Origin: CAJQND01 sp051010095
GTDB taxonomy: Bacteria > Pseudomonadota > Alphaproteobacteria > Rhizobiales > CAJQND01
Assembly: GCA_051010095.1 (NCBI GenBank)
Contig: JBPCVX010000137.1
Coordinates: forward strand, 1 to 12,827
Direction of reading: 5' to 3'
DNA: 12,827 bases
Positions 6,705-12,827 of the stretch are shown here, in pieces. The position numbers were made by a program, and so were the translations under genes. The notes beneath the pieces were generated by a model. That model saw only the letters and a program-made list of their open reading frames with translations. It was not told the DNA's origin and did no database searches. Positions within the stretch are counted from its first letter, which is position 1. Each line of letters begins with the position of its first letter.

Positions 6705-9526
6705 TGGTTCACATGACCACAAGCAAATCCACGAAGCCCAAGACATTCGAAAAGCATTTTGATGCGCAAGCCGCGCGCCACGATCTCACCGCTCTCTGGC
6801 GTAAGCACGGTGATGGCGGGTCTAAACTCAGGCTTGCTGCACTTGAGCACTTAAAGGAGCTGGTCAAACAAAGCCGTTTCAGCGTCCAGACTGAATTCGA
6901 GGCAAGCAATGACGGTTTCAGTTGTGCGCGGCAACTCTCGTGGGTGCAGGATGAATTGATACGTGTGATCTATGATTTCACGGTTACCCATGTATATCGG
7001 GCAAAAAATCCATCAGACGCAGAACGTATTTGCATCGTTGCAACGGGCGGCTATGGCCGCGGTGCATTAGCACCTGGTTCCGATATCGATCTGCTTTTTC
7101 TGTTGCCCTACAAGCAAACACCCTGGGGCGAGAGTGTTGTGGAATATATGCTCTACATGCTTTGGGACTTAGGCTTCAAAGTTGGTCACGCCACCCGCTC
7201 GGTGGATGAGTGTATTCGTTTGTCGCGCGGCGATTCCACGATTCTTACTGCCATATTGGAAGCAAGGTATCTCTGGGGCGATGAGGGCTTGTTCGACGAT
7301 CTGACCATGCGCTACCGCAAGGAGCTTATGGGCGCGAAAGGAGCGGTAAAGGAGTTCATAGAAACAAAACTTGCCGAAAGAGATGCCCGCCACAAGCGCG
7401 CCGGCGAATCGCGATACTTGGTCGAACCCGATGTAAAAGATGGGAAAGGCGGGATGCGCGATCTGCATACACTTTTCTGGATTGCACGCTTCGTCTACGA
7501 CACTTCAAACATGGATGATTTCGTGAAAGCGGGTATTTTTACACGTGATGAACTCCGCCAGTTTAGACAATGCGAAGGGTTTTTATGGACCGTTCGCTGC
7601 CACATGCATTTTTTGTCGAACCGCGGCGATGATAAACTGACGTTCGACAAGCAAGCCGAAATGGCGGAACGGCTGAACTACAAAGATGAAGAACCTATTG
7701 CGCGCGTTGAACATTTTATGCGCGATTACTTTCTGGTCGCCACCAAAGTGGGCGGTCTAACGCGAATTTTCTGTGCAGTCCTTGAAGAGCATGAGCTGAA
7801 AAAAGCACCACGCATGACCAATCTGTTTCGCCGCTTAAAACGCGGGCAACGCAGCCATGGAACGGTCAAAGAAAGTGCTGATTTTCATTTCGACAACGAT
7901 CGCATCAATGTTGCCTCAAACGATATTTTTGAAAAAGATCCCGTAAATCTAATCAGGCTGTTCTGGCTGGCGAACAAGTATAATTCGGGAATTCATCCAG
8001 ACGCGCTTAAACTCGTGACGAGATCGTTAAAACTTGTTGGCAGTAAAATGCGTAACGATGCAGATGCCAACCGTCTCTTTCTTGAAATTCTCACCTCAAA
8101 ACGTGATCCAGAAACCATTTTGAGACGCATGAACGAGGCAGCTTTGTTGGGCCGTTTTATCCCCGATTTCGGGCGCATTGTCGCACATATGCAATTTAAC
8201 ATGTATCATCATTTCACGGTGGATGAACACTTGCTGCGCGCCGTGGGTGTTTTGGCAGAGATTGAACGCGGAGAGTTGGCGGAAGAACATCCGCTTGCCA
8301 ATGAAATTATCCATACACTTAAGAACCGCCGCGCACTTTATGTGGCAACATTCATCCATGATATCGCGAAAGGCCGGCCCGAAGATCATTCAATTGCGGG
8401 CGAGAAAGTAGCCAAAAAACTCTGTCCAAGATTAGGGTTAAATGCCGCCGAAACAGAAACCGTGGCCTGGCTTGTACGCCATCATTTATTGATGAGTGAG
8501 ACCGCTCAACTGCGCGATCTAAACGATTTCAAGTCAATTGCAGACTTTGCAGGCATTGTGCAGAGCCCAGAGCGCTTGAAACTTCTCCTGATTCTGACTG
8601 TTGCCGACATTAAGGCCGTCGGCCCAGGCGTATGGAATGGCTGGAAAGGCCAGCTGTTACGCACGCTATACGCAGAAGCCGAACCTCACCTGAGCGGCGG
8701 CCATGCCAGAATTTCGCGCAACAAACGCGCGGAAGCCGCCAAACAAGAGTTTGCCGACCGCATGAGCGATTGGCCTGCAGGACGCATCAAAAAATACCTC
8801 AAAAATCACTATGATCCATACTGGTTAAACGTCGATATTGAACACAAAGTGCGCCATGCACGCATGATACAACAATCGGTAAAGCAGAAACGCGCTGTCC
8901 ACACAGCCGTGCATTCAGATAAATTTACCGAGATCACCGAATTGGTGGTTTATGCAGTTGATCATCCACGGCTGCTCGCCCTCATGACTGGGGCGTGCGC
9001 TGCAGCAGGTGCCAATATTGTGGGCGCGCAGATTTTCACGACTGCAAACGGCATGGCGATAGATACACTGCTTATTTCACGCGAATTTCCTGATGCCGAA
9101 GATGAACTTAGACGGGCAAAGCGCATCGCGAACCTGGTCGAACAGTCGCTTACGGGTGAAGTGCGGTTGCGCGACCTCTTGGCGAAAAGGCGCAAACCTT
9201 CAAGCCGCGCCCGCGCGTTTAAGGTTGAGCCGCAAGTGCTCATCGATAATGATACATCGAACCTTTTCACGCTGATTGAAGTAAACGGCTTCGACCGCAC
9301 GGGCCTTCTTTACGATCTCACGGAAGCCTTATTCCGCCTCAACCTGAACATTGCCTCAGCACACATCACCACATTTGGCGAAAAGGCGGTGGATGTCTTC
9401 TACGTCACCGATTTGACCAACCAGAAGATTTTGAACGCTAATCGCCGGGCAGCGATTATCCGTCAACTTTTGTCTGTCCTTTCAGGGAAACCGGCCAAGA
9501 ACAAAAAACCAGAGCCGGTGAGTTAA
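6704..9526 (+). CDS. glnD: bifunctional [protein-PII] uridylyltransferase / uridylyl-removing enzyme
   Basis: 940 residues, the full family length. GlnD senses glutamine and adds or removes UMP on PII proteins, which then control glutamine synthetase and NtrC. Domains in order: the nucleotidyltransferase with GGYGRG (115-120) and the metal-binding pair D127-x-D129; the HD phosphohydrolase domain (roughly 480-620) with HHF (H502, H503), H508 and the H552-D553 pair; and two ACT domains (about 743-825 and 853-930) that sense glutamine, each opening with a DHPRLL- or FDRTGLL-type signature. All key residues are intact. The first possible start is ATG 6704, directly after an in-frame TAA; ATG 6713 is an alternative and would suit the candidate promoter better. 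Neither has a Shine-Dalgarno sequence. murJ follows after 37 bp, so glnD probably leads a housekeeping transcript. Confidence 0.97.
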   Translation: MVHMTTSKSTKPKTFEKHFDAQAARHDLTALWRKHGDGGSKLRLAALEHLKELVKQSRFSVQTEFEASNDGFSCARQLSWVQDELIRVIYDFTVTHVYRAKNPSDAERICIVATGGYGRGALAPGSDIDLLFLLPYKQTPWGESVVEYMLYMLWDLGFKVGHATRSVDECIRLSRGDSTILTAILEARYLWGDEGLFDDLTMRYRKELMGAKGAVKEFIETKLAERDARHKRAGESRYLVEPDVKDGKGGMRDLHTLFWIARFVYDTSNMDDFVKAGIFTRDELRQFRQCEGFLWTVRCHMHFLSNRGDDKLTFDKQAEMAERLNYKDEEPIARVEHFMRDYFLVATKVGGLTRIFCAVLEEHELKKAPRMTNLFRRLKRGQRSHGTVKESADFHFDNDRINVASNDIFEKDPVNLIRLFWLANKYNSGIHPDALKLVTRSLKLVGSKMRNDADANRLFLEILTSKRDPETILRRMNEAALLGRFIPDFGRIVAHMQFNMYHHFTVDEHLLRAVGVLAEIERGELAEEHPLANEIIHTLKNRRALYVATFIHDIAKGRPEDHSIAGEKVAKKLCPRLGLNAAETETVAWLVRHHLLMSETAQLRDLNDFKSIADFAGIVQSPERLKLLLILTVADIKAVGPGVWNGWKGQLLRTLYAEAEPHLSGGHARISRNKRAEAAKQEFADRMSDWPAGRIKKYLKNHYDPYWLNVDIEHKVRHARMIQQSVKQKRAVHTAVHSDKFTEITELVVYAVDHPRLLALMTGACAAAGANIVGAQIFTTANGMAIDTLLISREFPDAEDELRRAKRIANLVEQSLTGEVRLRDLLAKRRKPSSRARAFKVEPQVLIDNDTSNLFTLIEVNGFDRTGLLYDLTEALFRLNLNIASAHITTFGEKAVDVFYVTDLTNQKILNANRRAAIIRQLLSVLSGKPAKNKKPEPVS

Positions 9527-9563
9527 CCACTCTTTAGCCACATTGCCTACACATGGAAGCGTC

Positions 9564-11129
9564 ATGAACTTATTCAAATCAGCAGCCACCGTGGGCGGTT
9601 TCACAATGATGAGCCGCGTGTTCGGATTTGTGCGCGAATTGCTGATCGCTTCACTTTTGGGAACAGGCCCTGTTGCGGATGCATTTTATGCAGCGCTGCG
9701 GTTTCCAAATCTTTTTCGACGTCTATTCGCTGAAGGGGCGTTTAATGCCGCTTTCATTCCGCTCTTCTCAAAAGAACTAGAAGGTGGAGGTGAAAAACAG
9801 GCCCGGCAATTTTCCAATGAAGTGTTTTCAATATTATTGGTGGTGCTTTTAGCGCTCACAGCACTGGCTGAAATTTTCATGCCGTTTCTGGTGGATTGGG
9901 TCATCGCGCCAGGGTTTAGCGACACACCGGAAAAGCAGCAACTCACCGTGCTGCTCACCCGGATAATGTTTCCCTATTTGCTGTGCATGTCACTTGTGGC
10001 GATGTTTTCAGGCATTCTGAATTCTCTTGGCAAGTTCGCAGTCGCGGCATTTGCAACCGTCTTGCTCAATATTGTGATGATTGCTGTGCTGGGCACGCTC
10101 GCCTTGCTGAAGGTTTCCGATATGACAACCATCGGCACCGTAATGAGCTGGGCATGGTGCGCATCGGGTTTTCTACAATTGGGATTGCTTGTATGGGCAT
10201 GCTGGAAAGATGGGTTTCTGGTGCGATTTCTTAAACCCACATTCACACCGCGCGTAAAACGCATGCTGATACTCGCCGTGCCTGCTTCAATTGCTGGCGG
10301 TATAACGCAGATCAATTTGTTGATCGGGCAAATGATTGCCAGCCAAAAAGATGGCGCAATCGCAGTTTTACAATTTGCTGACCGTGTTTATCAATTGCCG
10401 CTTGGCGTTGTTGGGGTGGCGATTGGTGTTGCGCTTTTGCCCAATATATCCAGAAAACTTCAAGCAGGTGATTTAGCGGCGGTAAACACCACACAAAACC
10501 GCGCGCTTGAGTTTTCAATGCTCATGACCATACCGGCGGCAGTGGGCATTATGTGCCTCGCGCAACCGGTGATTAACGTGTTGTTTGAACGCGGACAGTT
10601 TACAGCTGCAGACACCGCTTCAACCGCTCCCGCATTGATGGGGTTTGCCATTGGTCTACCAGCATTTGTATTAATCAAGGTGTTCTCGCCTGGGTTCTTC
10701 GCCCGAGAGGACACCAAGACACCAACAATTTTTGCGGCAATCTCGGTTATCATCAACATCGCTGGATCACTCCTGCTATTCCCAATCTACGAAGAACTGG
10801 GCATTGCCATAGCGACCACCCTCTCAGCCTGGGTAAATTCTGCTCTTTTATGGGGTACCCTGGCCAAACGCGGACATTATTCGGCTCACGCGAAGACTGT
10901 TCGCAATTTGTTGCTCATGATTGCCGCAAGCGTGATAATGGGCGCAGCGGTTTACTTCGCACTTGGTTACATCGGCTCTGTTTTCTCACGGGAATATACG
11001 TTCTTCGTTCGTGTTGGCGTGTTGGTGGGATTAGTTGGATTGGGTGCCTTGGTATTCGCGCTCGTGTGCCAACTCACTGGGACGGCAACAATAAGTCAAT
11101 TCAAACAAATGATGCGCAGGCCGCAATAG
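9564..11129 (+). CDS. murJ: lipid II flippase MurJ (MviN)
   Basis: 521 residues of mostly hydrophobic sequence, consistent with the 14 membrane helices of the MOP-family flippase that moves lipid II across the inner membrane for peptidoglycan synthesis. The N-terminal signature region is intact: R18 and R24 (SRVFGFVRE), D39 (ADAF), R52-R53 and E57 (FRRLFAEGAF). Position 25 is Glu where E. coli has Asp, as in other alphaproteobacterial MurJ I recall. Further family motifs are GGITQINLLIG and YQLPLGVVGVAIGVALLP in the middle and PGFFAREDTKTP later. Start ATG was chosen for GGAAG 4 bases upstream and because the protein then begins MNLFKSAATVGG; a TTG 21 bases earlier is in frame but has no site. 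It lies between glnD (37 bp) and trpS (57 bp), in the same direction. Confidence 0.96.
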   Translation: MNLFKSAATVGGFTMMSRVFGFVRELLIASLLGTGPVADAFYAALRFPNLFRRLFAEGAFNAAFIPLFSKELEGGGEKQARQFSNEVFSILLVVLLALTALAEIFMPFLVDWVIAPGFSDTPEKQQLTVLLTRIMFPYLLCMSLVAMFSGILNSLGKFAVAAFATVLLNIVMIAVLGTLALLKVSDMTTIGTVMSWAWCASGFLQLGLLVWACWKDGFLVRFLKPTFTPRVKRMLILAVPASIAGGITQINLLIGQMIASQKDGAIAVLQFADRVYQLPLGVVGVAIGVALLPNISRKLQAGDLAAVNTTQNRALEFSMLMTIPAAVGIMCLAQPVINVLFERGQFTAADTASTAPALMGFAIGLPAFVLIKVFSPGFFAREDTKTPTIFAAISVIINIAGSLLLFPIYEELGIAIATTLSAWVNSALLWGTLAKRGHYSAHAKTVRNLLLMIAASVIMGAAVYFALGYIGSVFSREYTFFVRVGVLVGLVGLGALVFALVCQLTGTATISQFKQMMRRPQ

Positions 11130-11186
11130 GTCTTCACATCCGCGTTGCAATCCGCCATATAGCGCTCCCAGCAAGGAGTGAATGGA

Positions 11187-12221
11187 ATGATTGAACTTAA
11201 ACAGCGTGTTTTCTCGGGCGTGCAGCCAACGGGAAACTTGCACCTTGGCAATTATCTTGGCGCGATCACCCGCTTTGTTGAAATGCAGAACTCTCACAAC
11301 TGTGTTTATTGCGTTGTCGATTTGCACGCCATCACTCAATGGCTGGACCCAAAAGAGATGGCACACAACACGCGCGAGGTAACAGCCGCATTCCTGGCCG
11401 CCGGCATCGACCCGCAACAACATATTGTCTTCAATCAATCCCAAGTAAGCGAACATGCAGAGCTTGCATGGGTGTTCAATTGCGTTGCCCGTATGGGATG
11501 GTTAAACCGCATGACGCAGTTCAAAGAAAAGGCCGGAAAGCACCGCGAAAATGCTTCGGTTGGCTTGTTCTCGTATCCAAATCTTATGGCAGCAGACATC
11601 TTGGTTTATCGCGCCACTCATGTTCCGGTGGGTGAAGACCAAAAACAACATTTAGAGCTTTCCCGCGACATCGCGCAGAAATTCAACAATGATTTCGCAG
11701 AGCAGATTGCAGAGCTTGGTTACACAGATGGATTTTTTCCATTGCCCGAGCCTCTTATCGCCGGACCGGCAACACGGGTTATGAGCCTGCGTGATGGATC
11801 AAAGAAGATGTCAAAATCCGATCCCTCTGATCTCTCGCGCATCAACATGACCGATGATGCCGACACCATTGCTAAAAAAATCCGCAAGGCGAAGACCGAT
11901 CCAGAGCCGCTGCCTTCAGAGCTTGACGGGCTTAAGGGCCGTCCAGAGGCGGAAAATCTTGTCGGTATTTTTGCAGCCCTTCAAGGCACGTCAAATGAAA
12001 GCGTTCTTGGGGAGTTCGGTGGCGCGCAGTTCTCTGCTTTCAAACAGGATTTGGTGAACCTGGCCGTTGATAAAATGGCGCCAGTGGCTGATGAAATGAC
12101 CCGTTTGATGAATGATCCAGGTCACATTGACGCCGTATTAAAAGATGGTGCCAACAGAGCGCGTGCGATTGCAGCACCGATCTATAGCGATGTGAAGAAA
12201 ATAGTCGGCTTTATTGCTTGA
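11187..12221 (+). CDS. trpS: tryptophanyl-tRNA synthetase
   Basis: 344 residues, normal for bacterial TrpS, a class I synthetase that charges tRNA-Trp in the cytoplasm. The Rossmann ATP-binding signature appears as GVQPTGNLHLGNYLGA (11-26), with H19-L-G-N as the HIGH motif, and the second signature KMSKS is at 207-211, followed by DPSDLSRI. The substrate-pocket regions VVDLHAIT and PVGEDQKQHLELSRDIA are also clear. Start ATG at 11187 was chosen because AAGGAG ends 8 bases upstream; an in-frame GTG at 11178 overlaps that site and is unlikely. It follows murJ by 57 bp and probably shares its transcript. No strong terminator is visible after the stop. Confidence 0.97.
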   Translation: MIELKQRVFSGVQPTGNLHLGNYLGAITRFVEMQNSHNCVYCVVDLHAITQWLDPKEMAHNTREVTAAFLAAGIDPQQHIVFNQSQVSEHAELAWVFNCVARMGWLNRMTQFKEKAGKHRENASVGLFSYPNLMAADILVYRATHVPVGEDQKQHLELSRDIAQKFNNDFAEQIAELGYTDGFFPLPEPLIAGPATRVMSLRDGSKKMSKSDPSDLSRINMTDDADTIAKKIRKAKTDPEPLPSELDGLKGRPEAENLVGIFAALQGTSNESVLGEFGGAQFSAFKQDLVNLAVDKMAPVADEMTRLMNDPGHIDAVLKDGANRARAIAAPIYSDVKKIVGFIA

Positions 12222-12291
12222 TTTAGACGCCAGTTCGCCCATCTAACAACAAATGCGAGGCGTTCTCGACAAATCGCTAAAAGTTTTGTAG

Positions 12292-12308
12292 TTTAGAATA
12301 AATCTAAA
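12292..12308. promoter_or_regulatory. Irr-type iron control element (ICE) upstream of nfuA
   Basis: TTTAGAATAAATCTAAA is a 6-bp perfect inverted repeat (TTTAGA/TCTAAA, spacer 5). It matches the ICE consensus as I remember it, TTTAGAA-N3-TTCTAAA, at all but one defined position. Irr is the haem-linked iron regulator of Rhizobiales and Rhodobacterales. The box lies 49 bp before the nfuA ATG and overlaps a -10-like TAGAAT (12294-12299), so bound Irr could block transcription. Control of an Fe-S scaffold gene by iron status makes functional sense. Irr itself is not in the window. Confidence 0.6.
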
Positions 12309-12357
12309 TTGGAAGAGCGAAAGCCCTTCACTCTGTTACGCAAATGGGAGCAAACAG

Positions 12358-12827
12358 ATGTTTATCCAGACGGAAGCAACCCCAAATCCAGCTACGCTGA
12401 AGTTCATTCCGGGCAAGGTCGTGCTCGCAGATGGCACTCGCGATTATCGCGATGCGGATCAAACAGACGATTCACCTCTCGCACAACGGCTGTTTATGAT
12501 ACAGGGCGTGTCGGGCGTATTTTTTGGATCGGATTTCATCTCCATCACCAAGGACGATACCGATTGGCAACACCTTAAACCCGCCGTGCTTGGCGCCATT
12601 ATGGAGCACTATATGTCTGGTGCTCCCGTTGTTGGAGATGCTGGCATGGAAGAACAGGGCGCAGAGGATTTCGATGAGGTTGATGTGGACATCGTTGACA
12701 CAATCAAGGAGCTGCTCGATACGCGCGTGCGGCCCGCCGTTGCACAAGATGGTGGCGACATTACCTTTTATGGATATCGCGATGGCATCGTTCACTTGCG
12801 CATGCAAGGCGCATGCGCCGGTTGCCC
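12358..12827 (+). CDS. NifU-family Fe-S cluster scaffold protein, NfuA-like (C-terminus cut by window edge)
   Basis: 156 complete codons are visible; relatives are about 185-190 residues, so roughly 30 are missing. The N-terminal Nfu domain begins MFIQTEATPNPATLKFIPGK and contains QGVSGVFFGSDFISITK (about 49-65). A short acidic linker (about 98-112) leads to the C-terminal NifU domain with IKELLDTRVRPAVAQDGGDI (116-135). The cluster-binding CxxC is C153-x-x-C156, the last complete residue in the window. The protein would assemble or carry Fe-S clusters to client enzymes in the cytoplasm. Start ATG was chosen for GGGAG 7 bases upstream. It lies 136 bp after trpS, far enough for its own promoter, and an Irr-like box lies in that gap. 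Confidence 0.94.
   Translation, partial: MFIQTEATPNPATLKFIPGKVVLADGTRDYRDADQTDDSPLAQRLFMIQGVSGVFFGSDFISITKDDTDWQHLKPAVLGAIMEHYMSGAPVVGDAGMEEQGAEDFDEVDVDIVDTIKELLDTRVRPAVAQDGGDITFYGYRDGIVHLRMQGACAGC

Noticed and set aside
12226..12266. GACGCC and GGCGTT after trpS as a possible terminator stem
   Set aside because: The loop would be about 27 bases, one pair is G-T, and no run of T follows, so it does not look like a rho-independent terminator.
12309..12578. An 89-codon plus-strand frame starting with TTG at the edge of the Irr-like box
   Set aside because: It overlaps the NfuA-like gene in another frame, has no family signature, and loses to the well-supported ATG at 12358 with its GGGAG site.
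1..12827. tRNA, rRNA, CRISPR array, insertion sequence, phage or toxin-antitoxin genes
   Set aside because: I looked for repeats with regular spacing, transposase-like or recombinase-like proteins and RNA gene signatures and saw none; the long genes and short gaps leave little room for them.

Overview
The window looks like chromosomal DNA of an alphaproteobacterium, most likely of the Hyphomicrobiales (Rhizobiales) or a near relative. Three things suggest this: the run glnD - murJ - trpS - nfuA, a gene order I know from that group; alphaproteobacterial-looking protein versions (for example MurJ reading GFVRE near its start); and a sequence very close to the iron-control element bound by Irr, a regulator typical of Rhizobiales and Rhodobacterales, in front of nfuA. 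Base composition looks moderate by eye. I see no RNA gene, insertion sequence, phage gene or CRISPR array, and every gap between genes is under about 160 bases.

Left part (1-3159, minus strand): a tightly packed three-gene catabolic operon, read right to left. It encodes a zinc alcohol dehydrogenase, an enolase-superfamily dehydratase-like enzyme and a 3-hydroxyisobutyrate-dehydrogenase-family reductase that runs off the left edge. The mix fits breakdown of a sugar, sugar acid or polyol, but the substrate cannot be read from sequence. Its promoter region (3160-3287) is shared with a divergent membrane-anchored diheme cytochrome c (3288-4205) and carries two TGTG(T)AAACAT repeats 21 bp apart.

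Middle (4217-6635): an unrecognised small membrane protein on the minus strand, then a divergently placed thiolase on the plus strand. The thiolase converges on an exported rhodanese-domain protein; their stop codons overlap inside one TTAA. The thiolase leader has an inverted repeat and several TCAAT/ATTGA elements.

Right part (6704-12827, plus strand): housekeeping genes. glnD (PII uridylyltransferase, nitrogen sensing) is followed after 37 bp by murJ (lipid II flippase), after 57 bp by trpS (tryptophanyl-tRNA synthetase), and after 136 bp by nfuA (Fe-S scaffold), which is cut by the right edge just after its CxxC motif. The glnD upstream region holds a perfect 14-bp palindrome lying between plausible -35 and -10 elements, and neither glnD nor the divergent rhodanese gene has a recognisable Shine-Dalgarno sequence.

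I found no clearly new multi-gene system. The best leads are regulatory (the Irr-like box before nfuA, the palindrome before glnD) and enzymatic (an enolase-superfamily protein with two normally acidic active-site positions replaced).
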